A DNA stretch of 64,000 nt from Youxingia wuxianensis (GTDB taxonomy: Bacteria > Bacillota > Clostridia > Oscillospirales > Ruminococcaceae), in NCBI RefSeq assembly GCF_014385085.1, contig NZ_JACRTD010000007.1, positions 1 through 64,000 on the forward strand, read 5' to 3'. Each line of letters opens with the position of its first letter. Position 1 is the stretch's first letter. Below are positions 1 through 8,112 of the stretch, piece by piece. The translations under genes and the position numbers were made by a program. A model generated the notes under the pieces. It did not search any database. It was given only the letters and a program-made list of their open reading frames with translations, and was not told the DNA's origin.

Positions 1-7
1 TTATATG

Positions 8-130
<123 letters not shown>

Positions 131-135
131 AGAAA

Positions 136-173
136 AAAGCCGTTCCATACAGGAACGGCTTTCTTATTTTTTT
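136..173 (+). terminator. Terminator of the rRNA operon
   Basis: A 10-bp stem, AAGCCGTTCC with GGAACGGCTT and a five-base loop, is followed by TCTTATTTTTTT. It lies a few bases after the 5S gene. Confidence 0.93.
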
Positions 174-402
174 ATAAATGCAAAAAAAATGAACAGGATA
201 CATATTAAGCATCCTGTTCAAATTTGTTTGAGGTGTGTTTTGAGGAGGGTAGAGATACTCAAAATATTTGCGGCTAATCTTGAGTACATCTTTATTATAC
301 CTGAAAAAACGCAAAGTTTGTTAATGAGCTGTGTACGAATTTTAAAAAAAGGGTACATTTTATCTGAACAAATTATAGATTTCCGAATTTTTTGTCAAAA
401 AG

Positions 403-416
403 AAAACATATGTTTG
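403..416 (+). promoter_or_regulatory. Candidate LexA (SOS) operator
   Basis: AAAACATATGTTTG contains the perfect palindrome AAACATATGTTT and differs from the Bacillus-type SOS box CGAACATATGTTTG at two bases. It overlaps the -35 element of the lexA promoter, the position expected for autorepression. Confidence 0.75.
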
Positions 417-442
417 CTTTTAAAGAGAAGGTTTGCTATAAT
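414..442 (+). promoter_or_regulatory. lexA promoter
   Basis: A weak -35 TTGCTT (414-419) is followed after 17 bp by a perfect -10 TATAAT (437-442) preceded by TTTGC. The start of lexA is 50 bp downstream. Confidence 0.7.
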
Positions 443-491
443 AAATAATAGAATTTGTAAAAAGAAAAGCAAACAAAGAGGTGGGAGCAGC

Positions 492-1076
492 GTGAACAGC
501 GGCCTGAGTAAAAAAGAAGAATTGATTTTGGAGGTTATTCGTTCGTTTATTGACCGGGGCGTACCGCCGACGGTGCGGGAGATTTGCTCCCAGCTGGGGA
601 TTAAATCTACCTCTACAGTCCATCGTTATCTGGGGCAGCTTCAAGAGAAGGGGTATATTACCAAGGATGAAAATTTAAATCGCTCCATCCGTTTGACAGA
701 GGGAGAAATGACGAGGGTGCCGGTGGTAGGGCTGGTCACCGCGGGCAGCCCCATTTTGGCGGTGGAACAGATTGAGCAGTATATTCCTGTAAAAACCAGA
801 GGAGACGGCAAGGACCTGTTCGCTCTGCATGTCCGGGGAGAAAGTATGATTGGCGCGGGGATACTGGATGGGGATATTATCATTGCGCGGCGCACCTCCA
901 CAGCGGAAAATGGGGAGATTGTGGTAGCTATGATCGATGATGAAGCCACGGTGAAACGGTTTTATAAGGAGAAGGGAAGATACCGTTTGCAGCCGGAAAA
1001 TGATACGATGTCCCCGATTTATACGGATACAGTAGCGATCTTGGGAAAAGTGGTCTCCCTCTACCGGGAATATTGA
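492..1076 (+). CDS. lexA: LexA, SOS transcriptional repressor
   Basis: LexA represses DNA-damage genes and cuts itself when RecA is active. This protein is 194 aa from a GTG start placed 7 bp after AGAGGTGGGAG; the upstream in-frame extension has no such site and no homology I recognise. An N-terminal winged helix (about 1-68) is followed by an S24 peptidase domain. The self-cleavage bond is Ala84-Gly85 (VTAGSP), and the catalytic pair is Ser118 (GESM) and Lys155 (ATVKRF), each within one residue of the E. coli positions. The gene is monocistronic between its own SOS-box promoter and a terminator. Identity is secure. Confidence 0.97.
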   Translation: MNSGLSKKEELILEVIRSFIDRGVPPTVREICSQLGIKSTSTVHRYLGQLQEKGYITKDENLNRSIRLTEGEMTRVPVVGLVTAGSPILAVEQIEQYIPVKTRGDGKDLFALHVRGESMIGAGILDGDIIIARRTSTAENGEIVVAMIDDEATVKRFYKEKGRYRLQPENDTMSPIYTDTVAILGKVVSLYREY

Positions 1077-1087
1077 ATAGGAAGAGA

Positions 1088-1113
1088 AAAAGCGGCCGTA
1101 TGGCCGCTTTTTT
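1088..1113. terminator. Bidirectional terminator, lexA / 1170 gene
   Basis: AAAAGCGGCC and GGCCGCTTTT form a 10-bp stem with a GTAT loop. T runs lie on the right and A runs on the left, so it can end lexA on the plus strand and the minus-strand gene at 1170. On the minus strand it directly follows one copy of the dispersed motif (1140 to 1108). Confidence 0.88.
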
Positions 1114-1140
1114 AAGCCGTGTCTAACAAATCGAAGATTT
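1108..1140 (-). repeat. Dispersed pre-terminator motif, copy 1
   Basis: On the minus strand it reads AAATCTTCGATTTGTTAG, then ACACGGCTTAAAAAA, and runs straight into the hairpin at 1088-1111. It is related to copies at 9698, 9858, 21803 and 35809, which share GATTT, a CG-rich block and GCTATAAAAAA. Confidence 0.7.
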
Positions 1141-1169
1141 GCCCCGCCGCCGGGAAAAAGCCCTAGTTT

Positions 1170-1889
1170 TCATACTGACTGCTCCGGAGAGCGAAAAATA
1201 TTATTTTTATTAAAACTTTTGGGAGGGGATATTTTAATAGGTTCGTTGATTTTGCTGTATTTAATCATGTAATACTGCATATAAGAAGTCCGCTGCTCTG
1301 CAAAGGAGTTCTTGGTGGAAATGGCAATCTCCCGGAAATTTTTCTGCTTATCCAGCAGACAATAAAGAGAATGGGAAACAGTACCTCCGGGGGAACACAT
1401 AACGATGCGGGCTTCGTAGCTGCCGTCCGGGAGCTGGTATACTTCGTCTGAAAGAACGGGATAATTTTCTAATATGTAAGTAGGGATCCCCATAAAATCC
1501 TGTCTGAGATGATCGGTAAAATGATGATTGGTATCCATAAACCAACTGTCGTTATGTTCATAATAGTAGTTTTCTCCATCGAAATAGCTGGGGGTGGGGA
1601 AGTACCAGAAAATAAACGGCCGCCGGGATTGATAGGTAAGGGTGTTGGTACCGTCCGTTTGTTTGGAAAAGGTGATTTCTTCCTGGGTGCTATTTAAGAA
1701 ATCATATAAGTTGTCAAAATTGAAATTACTTTTGGTAACAATGCCGCTGGATAAGCCGGAGAGGAACTCATGATATAAAGCAACTCCGGAAAGCTCTTCC
1801 ACCAGAATCGGGGGTACGGAGGTCACCAGCCCGCTGCTGGGGATAGCGATTGTAATTACAAAAAGCAAAAAGATAACAGCTTTCCTCAA
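1170..1889 (-). CDS. Membrane-anchored or secreted protein, unknown function
   Basis: I do not recognise this family. The 239-aa protein begins with a basic residue and a hydrophobic stretch (about 4-20, AVIFLLFVITIAIPSSG), fitting a signal peptide or anchor with the rest outside the cell. The body is rich in aromatic residues (for example FGYF-like and NYYYEH patches) and has no catalytic motif I can name. I chose a TTG start because GGAGGAGG lies seven bases upstream; longer in-frame starts run back into the acyltransferase gene. It follows that gene by 35 bp and is probably cotranscribed with it. Confidence 0.7.
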   Translation of the reverse strand: MRKAVIFLLFVITIAIPSSGLVTSVPPILVEELSGVALYHEFLSGLSSGIVTKSNFNFDNLYDFLNSTQEEITFSKQTDGTNTLTYQSRRPFIFWYFPTPSYFDGENYYYEHNDSWFMDTNHHFTDHLRQDFMGIPTYILENYPVLSDEVYQLPDGSYEARIVMCSPGGTVSHSLYCLLDKQKNFREIAISTKNSFAEQRTSYMQYYMIKYSKINEPIKISPPKSFNKNNIFRSPEQSV

Positions 1890-1924
1890 AGAAACTCCTC
1901 CTCCATCCAAACAACAATTATTTT

Positions 1925-2689
1925 TCAGCGGGTCAGCATAAAAAAGAGGGACAGCGCGCCATAAATCACAGGCTGATGAAGCAGATAAATCCAAAGCGTA
2001 TACCGTCCGATCCTACCCAGGAAGGGGATATGGGGAGTATAGACAAAATCCGGCAGCCGCTCCTGGCGCACATACACTCCAAAATACCCGCCTGCCAGAA
2101 AAAGAAACAGCCAAGGCAGGAGGGGGAAATAATCAGAAGAAAAGAAATGGGGGCCGGGAAAGCCTAAAAAGACCAACAGCTTGGCAGAGTAAAGGAACGA
2201 AGGCAGCCGCACCGCCAGCGGCGGGACGCCCAGAACCCCATTTTGAACCTGATAGGTAAGGAAAAACAGTCCCAGGCACAAGAGGATCCCCAAAAGGGGA
2301 GAAAGCCGGTCCAGCAGTTTATGGCACAGCCCAAATACCATCATGCAGATCCCCAGGCAATGCAAGATCCCAAAAACAATAATCTGGGAGGGGAGAAAGA
2401 GCCAGGTAATCAGAGTAAGGGCCAGGCCAAAAAGAAAAGCAAGCGCTCCCCGGCGCAGATTGTTGTGGGAATACCGGCAGGAGATGCCGGAAATAAAAAT
2501 AAACAGTCCGGCAAAAAGAGCCTGGAGAAAAAACAATACAGGGGAATAGAAAATGGGAATATTTAAATTAAAGATTGCTACCAAATCATAAGCCCCGTGG
2601 TACACTACCATTAAAAGAATAGACAGCCCCCGAAGCTCGTCCATAAGCGCTACCCGCCGGGGATTGGAAGGAAAAGAATAATCAGTCAT
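1925..2689 (-). CDS. Polytopic membrane protein, DUF1624-like acyltransferase
   Basis: A 254-aa integral membrane protein with about seven hydrophobic segments. The N-terminal motif RVALMDELRGLSILLMV followed by YHGAYDL resembles the heparan-alpha-glucosaminide N-acetyltransferase / DUF1624 group, which moves acyl groups across membranes; the His in VVYHGAYD fits the conserved one. The substrate here is unknown. The ATG at 2689 has AGGAAAG 10 bp upstream; a TTG 39 bp further up is in frame but poorly placed. It is the first gene of a probable two-gene unit with the secreted protein after it. The family call is from motif memory. Confidence 0.72.
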   Translation of the reverse strand: MTDYSFPSNPRRVALMDELRGLSILLMVVYHGAYDLVAIFNLNIPIFYSPVLFFLQALFAGLFIFISGISCRYSHNNLRRGALAFLFGLALTLITWLFLPSQIIVFGILHCLGICMMVFGLCHKLLDRLSPLLGILLCLGLFFLTYQVQNGVLGVPPLAVRLPSFLYSAKLLVFLGFPGPHFFSSDYFPLLPWLFLFLAGGYFGVYVRQERLPDFVYTPHIPFLGRIGRYTLWIYLLHQPVIYGALSLFFMLTR

Positions 2690-2787
2690 ATAATTCCCGC
2701 TTTCCTGTTTGTCGGTAGAAAAATACAAAAAAGGGATTGTCCTTTTCCCCTGCAGACAGCCATCCAGGGAAAAAGGGGGTTTTATTT

Positions 2788-2796
2788 ATTATACCA
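2788..2796 (-). promoter_or_regulatory. Extended -10 promoter for the 2689 gene
   Basis: On the minus strand TGGTATAAT (TG-extended -10) lies about 100 bp before the ATG. No good -35 is visible, as is common with extended -10 promoters. Confidence 0.5.
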
Positions 2797-2835
2797 GTTA
2801 TTTAAAAAAAATAAACTTTTTTACCAAAAATTGAC

Positions 2836-2873
2836 TAAAAAAACTAGGCAGCAGACAATGGTCTGCTGCCTAG
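2836..2873 (-). terminator. Terminator of the DUF4358-type lipoprotein gene
   Basis: CTAGGCAGCAGAC and GTCTGCTGCCTAG form a 13-bp perfect stem with a four-base loop. On the minus strand it is followed by TTTTTTTAG. Confidence 0.92.
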
Positions 2874-2897
2874 CGGTAAAATGGGATGAAACTGCAG

Positions 2898-3407
2898 TTA
2901 GGGAATATACCGGTCGATAATCTCCCGGGCGCCGTCCAAGTCCTCCAGCATAAGCATAATTACATATCCGCCCTGTTCAAATACCTGAGCGTTTTGAGCG
3001 ATACCGTAGGAATTGTGAATATCATAGTTCTCGAACTCTTTCATTCGATTAAGCTTTACCTGCTCCAGGCTTTCGCGGATACTGGGGGTATCTTCCGGGC
3101 TGGCTTTCAGAATAAATACGTCCGCCACCCCATACCGGCCGGAACTGTATTTTACATAATATTCTTCCAGTTTGCTGGTATCAATAAAAAATTTTTCCGT
3201 CAGGACGGTATCGTCCGCGTCTTCCAATCCTTTCATATCGATGGTTTTATAAATCTCATCCAATGCTCCCTGGGGGTCTGCCTCTTCCAAAACCTCACCG
3301 GAAGAATGTTCCTGCGGTACAGCGGCGTTTTGGGGCTCATTGTCTGAGCAGCCGGCCAATGCAAGAAGCAGGGCCAAAAAAAAGCAAAGGTATTTTACAC
3401 TTTTCAA
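2898..3407 (-). CDS. DUF4358-type lipoprotein
   Basis: A 169-aa exported lipoprotein. The signal peptide has a hydrophobic core (8-17) and the lipobox LAGC, with Cys20 as the lipidated residue. An acidic linker (22-55) leads to a soluble domain with the features of the DUF4358 lipoproteins common in Clostridia (FFIDTSKLEEYYVKYS, then GVADVFILKA, and a closing GGYVIMLMLED). The family has no established role. The gene stands alone, with its own promoter (3442-3469) and terminator. Confidence 0.78.
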   Translation of the reverse strand: MKSVKYLCFFLALLLALAGCSDNEPQNAAVPQEHSSGEVLEEADPQGALDEIYKTIDMKGLEDADDTVLTEKFFIDTSKLEEYYVKYSSGRYGVADVFILKASPEDTPSIRESLEQVKLNRMKEFENYDIHNSYGIAQNAQVFEQGGYVIMLMLEDLDGAREIIDRYIP

Positions 3408-3441
3408 GCGGGAAGCCTCCTTATTTTAAGTGGTATATTAA

Positions 3442-3469
3442 AGTATAACGGATTTGAGGGTGAAGTCAA
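3442..3469 (-). promoter_or_regulatory. Promoter of the lipoprotein gene
   Basis: Minus-strand -35 TTGACT (3469-3464) and -10 TATACT (3447-3442) are 16 bp apart, about 35 bp before the ATG. Confidence 0.72.
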
Positions 3470-3553
3470 GGGGAAGGGAAAAACTGGCGGAAAGTTTAAA
3501 GGTTTATTTACAGTTTTTTCGCTGCTTCTTCAATAACGGCAGAGATTTGGGTG

Positions 3554-3582
3554 TTTTCAAAGGGAGGGGAGTGTGGTACAAT
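3554..3582 (+). promoter_or_regulatory. Promoter of the ABC ATPase gene
   Basis: -35-like TTTTCA and the extended -10 TGGTACAAT are 17 bp apart, ending 40 bp before the ATG. Confidence 0.55.
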
Positions 3583-3621
3583 AAAACTCTGAATAAATCA
3601 GGAAAACAGGGGGATGACGGG

Positions 3622-5088
3622 ATGCAGGAGCCATATTTGCTGGAGCTGTGCAATTTATTCCGCAGGGTAAGCAGTGAATTTTATTTGCGCTATGTAAATC
3701 TAGCGTTAAAGCCGGGGGAAGTACACGCTATTGTAGGGAAAAACGCCTCCGGGAAAAGCACTCTGTTTTCTGTTATTATAGGCAACCTGCCGGCGGAAGG
3801 CGGACAGGTGAAGATCGGCGGCGTACCTGCGGTGATTAAAAATCCCCTGGACGCGGGAAAACAGGGGATTGTCCTGGTAGGGCAGAACATGCAGCTGTTT
3901 GGCAATCTGATGGTATATGAAAACGTTTATTTTGGCCAGGAACTGCTGCTCAATGAAAAGCTGAAGATCATGGACAATAAACGGATGATAAAAAATGTGG
4001 AGGAGACGTTTCAAAAAATGAACGTTTCCATCCATCCCAAGGCGGTGTTTGGGCATCTGTCCGCGGGAGAACAGCAGCTGGTGGGGATTGCCCGGGCGAT
4101 TTTATCCAACGCCAAGGTCATTTTGCTGGACGAGCCGTCTACCCACCTTTCCGGAGAAGAAAAACAGCGGCTGTATGAGGCGATGAAAACTTTAAAAGCC
4201 CAGGGAACCTCCTTTTTAATCATCTCCCACGATCTGGACGAGGTGATGGCCGTAGCGGATGTAGTGTCTGTGATGGAACAGGGGGAGCTGTTGGAAACTT
4301 CGCCTATTGGGGCGTTTGATAAAAACTCTTTGATTGAAGCGGTATATGGGATTAAGATCAGCAGCTTGTATCAAAAAGAAGAAATTCCCTTAGGGGAAGA
4401 ACTGCTGCGGCTGACGCAGGTGAGTTCACACGCCTTTGAAAAGGTGAGCTTTTCTATGAAAAAAGGGGAACTGATTTCGGTAGTAGGCGGCTCCAAATCC
4501 GGAAAATTGGATGTGGCTCGTGTTATCGCCGGCGTGTGTCCCGGCAGCGGGGAAATCCTGCTGGAGAAAGAGACACTGCCGTTTGGCTCCCCGATTGAAA
4601 GTATGCGCCGGGGGGTGGTGCTGGCCAGCGACGAGACCGACCGGGAGATCCTTAAAACCAGCGAGGAAATGGTCGGCCAAGGGGCCACCGGCACAGGGAT
4701 GCAGAAAAAGATGCTTTCTATTAAGCTGGCGGTGAGCGATTTAGGAAAACAGTTCAGCTCCTGGACCGGCCTTAAAGAAAAAGAGGAGCGCATGACAGGC
4801 GGCAACCGGCAGCGGGAGCGTATGGAACAGGCGCTTCACAAACCGGGGAAAGTGTATCTTCTGTGTGAGCCAGGGGCGGGGATTGACGTACCTACCCGGG
4901 CGAGGCTTTATTTTGAGATGCAGAAACTTTTGAAAAACGGCGGAGGGGTTATTTTATTTACCTCTGATTTGGAAGAGGCGTTGGGGCTATCCGATCGAAT
5001 AATCGCCCTGCGCCGGGGGCGTGTGGTATTTGATAAGCCGGCCAAAGAACTGACAAAAGAGGAAATTTCCCGCCAGATAGAGGAGTAA
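3622..5088 (+). CDS. Tandem ABC ATPase, sugar-importer type, second site degenerate
   Basis: A 488-aa protein with two ABC ATPase domains in the layout of RbsA/MglA, the motor of carbohydrate or nucleoside importers. Domain 1 is intact: Walker A GKNASGKST (39-47), signature LSAGEQQL, Walker B VILLDEPS. Domain 2 is altered: its P-loop reads GGSKSGKLD, lacking the Ser/Thr after Lys, and its Walker B reads LLCEPGAGID with Cys where Asp is usual, while the signature GGNRQRERM remains. The ATG start has AGGGGG 8 bp upstream. No permease or binding-protein gene is adjacent, so partner and substrate are unknown. Confidence 0.85.
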   Translation: MQEPYLLELCNLFRRVSSEFYLRYVNLALKPGEVHAIVGKNASGKSTLFSVIIGNLPAEGGQVKIGGVPAVIKNPLDAGKQGIVLVGQNMQLFGNLMVYENVYFGQELLLNEKLKIMDNKRMIKNVEETFQKMNVSIHPKAVFGHLSAGEQQLVGIARAILSNAKVILLDEPSTHLSGEEKQRLYEAMKTLKAQGTSFLIISHDLDEVMAVADVVSVMEQGELLETSPIGAFDKNSLIEAVYGIKISSLYQKEEIPLGEELLRLTQVSSHAFEKVSFSMKKGELISVVGGSKSGKLDVARVIAGVCPGSGEILLEKETLPFGSPIESMRRGVVLASDETDREILKTSEEMVGQGATGTGMQKKMLSIKLAVSDLGKQFSSWTGLKEKEERMTGGNRQRERMEQALHKPGKVYLLCEPGAGIDVPTRARLYFEMQKLLKNGGGVILFTSDLEEALGLSDRIIALRRGRVVFDKPAKELTKEEISRQIEE

Positions 5089-5133
5089 GACTGTATAGGT
5101 TCCATAAAAATTATTCCTTGGTCTAAATTGTGA

Positions 5134-5162
5134 TTGACGCGGGGGAAAAATAGAAATATAAT
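5134..5162 (+). promoter_or_regulatory. serCA promoter
   Basis: -35 TTGACG and a perfect -10 TATAAT with 17 bp spacing. It predicts an untranslated leader of about 155 nt before serC. Confidence 0.85.
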
Positions 5163-5222
5163 AGTAACATATCGTCAAAGGAGACGAAGAATTACCGCTG
5201 TTATTCAGTGTAGAGATTATCG

Positions 5223-5282
5223 GAGCGCCAAAAGAAAAAGAAGGTGTTGACTTTTTCTGATGGCGCCCGGTTGTTTTTATTT
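5223..5282 (+). promoter_or_regulatory. Candidate attenuator hairpin in the serC leader
   Basis: GCGCCA (5225-5230) pairs with TGGCGC (5261-5266), and inside it AGAAAAAG (5233-5240) pairs with CTTTTTCT (5251-5258). The hairpin is followed by GGTTGTTTTTATTTC, so it looks like an intrinsic terminator between promoter and gene. I see no T-box sequence or named riboswitch. Confidence 0.5.
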
Positions 5283-5325
5283 CTGAATAAAGATATTTAC
5301 CCGATTACAAAGGAGGAAATTTTTG

Positions 5326-6411
5326 ATGGCAAGAGTGTACAATTTTTCTGCGGGGCCTTCGATTCTTCCGGAGAGCGTGCTTCGCAAAGCTGCCGGAGAG
5401 ATGCTGGATTACCAGGGCTCGGGGCAGTCGGTCATGGAAATGAGCCACCGCTCCAAAGAGTATGAGACGATCATCAATGGATGCGAGGCTCTGCTGCGCC
5501 AGGTAATGGCGGTCCCGGACAACTACAAGGTGCTGTTTTTACAGGGAGGCGCGTCCAGCCAGTTTGCGATGGTTCCCCTGAACCTGCTCAACGGTTCCGG
5601 CAAAGCGGATTTCGTCATCACTGGGCAGTGGGCGAAAAAAGCGTTCCAGGAAGCGTCCCGTTACGGCGAGTGCAAAGCGGTGGCGTCCAGCGCGGATAAG
5701 ACCTTTAGTTATATCCCCAAGCTGAACAAAGCGGACTTCACTCCGGATGCGGATTACTTCCACATCTGCATGAACAACACGATTTACGGTACCGTGTTCC
5801 ATGAGCTGCCGGATACAGGGGATGTGCCCCTGGTAGCGGACCTTTCTTCCTGCATCCTGTCCGCCCCCATTGATATCAGCAAGTTTGGCCTGGTATACGC
5901 GGGCGCTCAGAAAAATATGGGACCTGCAGGACTTACCGTGGTTATTGTAAGGGAAGATTTGCTTGGCAAGGCCAGGGAAAGCACTCCGACAATGTTTAAC
6001 TATGTGACTCATGCGGACAACGGATCCATGTATAATACTCCGCCCACCTACGCAATTTATATTTGCAAGCTGGTGCTGGAGTGGATCAAAAACGATATCG
6101 GCGGTCTTGCCGAAATGGAAAAGATCAATCGGAAAAAAGCGCAGATTCTCTATGACTTCCTGGACAGCTCCAAGCTGTTTAAGGGCACAGTGGTAAAAGA
6201 GGACCGTTCTCTTATGAATATTCCGTTTATCACCGGCGATGAGGAGATGGATAAGAAATTTGTTGCCCAGGCCAAAGAAGCCGGTTTTGTAAACTTAAAA
6301 GGCCATCGCTCCGTGGGGGGCATGAGAGCTTCCATCTATAACGCTATGCCCACCGAAGGGGTAGAGAAGTTGGTAGAACTGATGAGTAAGTTCGAAGCGC
6401 AAAACAAATAA
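5326..6411 (+). CDS. serC: Phosphoserine aminotransferase
   Basis: This cytoplasmic PLP enzyme turns 3-phosphohydroxypyruvate and glutamate into phosphoserine, step two of serine synthesis. It is 361 aa, the family norm. The N-terminus VYNFSAGPSILPESVL is diagnostic, and the PLP lysine is Lys196 in YAGAQKNMGPAG. The ATG at 5326 follows AAGGAGG; a TTG three bases earlier is in frame but worse placed. serA lies 130 bp downstream in the same direction. No serB was found in the window. Confidence 0.97.
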   Translation: MARVYNFSAGPSILPESVLRKAAGEMLDYQGSGQSVMEMSHRSKEYETIINGCEALLRQVMAVPDNYKVLFLQGGASSQFAMVPLNLLNGSGKADFVITGQWAKKAFQEASRYGECKAVASSADKTFSYIPKLNKADFTPDADYFHICMNNTIYGTVFHELPDTGDVPLVADLSSCILSAPIDISKFGLVYAGAQKNMGPAGLTVVIVREDLLGKARESTPTMFNYVTHADNGSMYNTPPTYAIYICKLVLEWIKNDIGGLAEMEKINRKKAQILYDFLDSSKLFKGTVVKEDRSLMNIPFITGDEEMDKKFVAQAKEAGFVNLKGHRSVGGMRASIYNAMPTEGVEKLVELMSKFEAQNK

Positions 6412-6433
6412 GAAAAACAGGAAAGAATTCGGC

Positions 6434-6524
6434 GCTGCTTTCTGTGCGGAAAACAGAAAGCCGAAAAAAGCAGCCCGTTCATTTGCGGCCCTGCAGCAAA
6501 CGTTACCGGAAAACAGAAAGCCGG
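6434..6524 (+). repeat. Hairpin and 17-nt direct repeat between serC and serA
   Basis: CGGAAAACAGAAAGCCG occurs at 6447-6463 and again at 6507-6523. The first copy lies in a hairpin: CTTTCTGT pairs with ACAGAAAG, enclosed by GCTGCTTT/AAAAGCAGC (6434-6472). The spacer has no ORF. It may be a processing or regulatory site, or simply a local duplication. Confidence 0.55.
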
Positions 6525-6541
6525 AGAAAGAGGTAGAGCAA

Positions 6542-7708
6542 ATGTATCATATTCAAACATTAAATAAAATTAGTCCCTACGGTTTGGAAAAATTTGACCG
6601 GAGCAAATATATCTGCGGAGACGACGTGCAAAATCCGGACGCAGTACTGGTACGCAGCGCCTCCATGCACGATATGCAGCTCGGCGACAACTTAAAGGCG
6701 ATTGCCCGCGCGGGCGCCGGGGTGAACAATATCCCCATCGACCGCTGCAGCCAACAGGGCATTGTGGTATTCAACACCCCCGGAGCCAACGCTAACGCAG
6801 TGAAAGAACTGGTAATGTGCGGACTTCTAATGTCCGCTAGAAAGGTGTATCCGGCAATGGACTGGGTACAGACCATCAAAGGCGAAGGCGACGCGGTACC
6901 CAAACTGGTGGAAAAAGGCAAAGCGCAGTTTTCCGGCCCGGAATTAAGCGGTAAAAAATTAGGCGTTATCGGGCTGGGAGCGATTGGTATTTTGGTAGCG
7001 AACTTTGCCAGACATTTTGGGATGCAGGTATATGGTTATGATCCCTATATGTCGGTAGAGACTGCCTGGAAGGTTTCCCGGGATATTAAACACGCTATCA
7101 GTTTGCAGGAGATTTATGAAAACTGCGATTTTATTACGCTGCACGTTCCCTTGACCCCCGAAACCAAAGAGATGATCAACTCTGAATCCATCAAAATGAT
7201 GAAACATGGAGTGCGTATCTTAAACTTCGCCAGAGGGGAACTGGTAAGCACAAAAGATATTAAAGACGCGATTGATGAAAAACAGGTTCGCTGCTATGTG
7301 ACTGATTTCCCGTCGGATGAACTGCTTGGACATCCAGGCGTTCTGGCCATCCCCCATCTGGGAGCGTCCACCCCGGAATCCGAGGACAACTGCGCGAAAA
7401 TGGCGGCGGAAGAATTGATCGATTATTTGGAAAACGGAAATATCACCAACTCGGTTAACCTGCCTAATGTAATCATCAATCGAAACTGCAAAACCAGGGT
7501 AACGGTTATTCACAAAAACATTCCTCAGATGATCACCGCCATTGCCGGCGTGTTTGGCGATTGCGGCGTGAACATTGAAAACCTTACCAATAAATCCAAA
7601 AAGGAATATGCCTATACCGTTGTGGATACCAACGGCGACGCCAGCGAGGACGCCATCTCCAAGCTGAAAGCGATTGACGGCGTAATCCGGGTAAATATTT
7701 ATCGTTAA
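6542..7708 (+). CDS. serA: D-3-phosphoglycerate dehydrogenase
   Basis: SerA oxidises 3-phosphoglycerate with NAD+, the committed step of serine synthesis. The 388-aa form has a substrate domain, an NAD domain with GLGAIG (about 144-149), and a C-terminal ACT domain (about 318-388) that in relatives binds serine for feedback. Catalytic Arg231 (FARGEL) and His272 (PHLGAST) are present. Start ATG follows AAAGAGGTAGAG. It forms a unit with serC and ends at a strong terminator. Confidence 0.96.
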   Translation: MYHIQTLNKISPYGLEKFDRSKYICGDDVQNPDAVLVRSASMHDMQLGDNLKAIARAGAGVNNIPIDRCSQQGIVVFNTPGANANAVKELVMCGLLMSARKVYPAMDWVQTIKGEGDAVPKLVEKGKAQFSGPELSGKKLGVIGLGAIGILVANFARHFGMQVYGYDPYMSVETAWKVSRDIKHAISLQEIYENCDFITLHVPLTPETKEMINSESIKMMKHGVRILNFARGELVSTKDIKDAIDEKQVRCYVTDFPSDELLGHPGVLAIPHLGASTPESEDNCAKMAAEELIDYLENGNITNSVNLPNVIINRNCKTRVTVIHKNIPQMITAIAGVFGDCGVNIENLTNKSKKEYAYTVVDTNGDASEDAISKLKAIDGVIRVNIYR

Positions 7709-7717
7709 ATTTTGTTT

Positions 7718-7765
7718 AAAAAAACTGCCCCGCGGGAAAATTTACTTCCGCGGGGCAGTTTTTTA
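7718..7765 (+). terminator. Terminator after serA
   Basis: AAAAAACTGCCCCGCGG pairs with CCGCGGGGCAGTTTTTT around a 12-base loop and ends in a T run. Confidence 0.93.
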
Positions 7766-8112
7766 TGGGAGAAAGAGAGCGGTTCCCGGGAAGATTAATA
7801 ATATAATAACCTGTAAGCGCAAAAGGCGGCGCTGCGCTTACGCGCTCTTTCGGCGGATTTGGCTTGTAGCGGGCAGAGGCCCTTTGGAGCTTTCCGACGG
7901 TTTCTTTCTGTTTGTCCGGCGGATAAGCGTGCTGGCGAGTTTATGGATAAACATGGGTAGGCTGGCTTATTTTTTCGTTGGGAATAATTTACTTTTTTTC
8001 GATTGAGGCCGTATGGAAGAGATTGAGAGAGATTGGATGAGATCGGGGCAGTAGCTTTGGACGGGGGAACAAGGGGAATTTCAGGGGGAGCAAAAAACAA
8101 TGGTTTTGTATC
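7766..8112. other. Gene-free spacer between serA and the nfeD promoter
   Basis: About 350 bp without a convincing gene. A 111-codon minus-strand frame crosses it, but it has no ribosome site, is rich in Arg, Ser, Ala and Pro, and resembles nothing I know. The left half is GC-rich with broken hairpin pieces (GGCGGCGCTGCGC near 7820) that could be a decayed copy of the palindromic elements described elsewhere. Confidence 0.5.

Noticed and set aside
189-491. A 101-residue N-terminal extension of LexA
   Set aside because: It would start before the lexA promoter and SOS box and adds no LexA-like sequence; the GTG at 492 has a good ribosome site and matches family numbering.
3454-3621. A 56-residue N-terminal extension of the ABC ATPase
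   Set aside because: It covers the promoter at 3554-3582 and lacks a ribosome site.
5163-5325. T-box riboswitch before serC, and likewise before ilvB and proS
   Set aside because: No GGGTGG..CGCG-type T-box core is visible, and the ilvB and proS leaders are under 50 nt.
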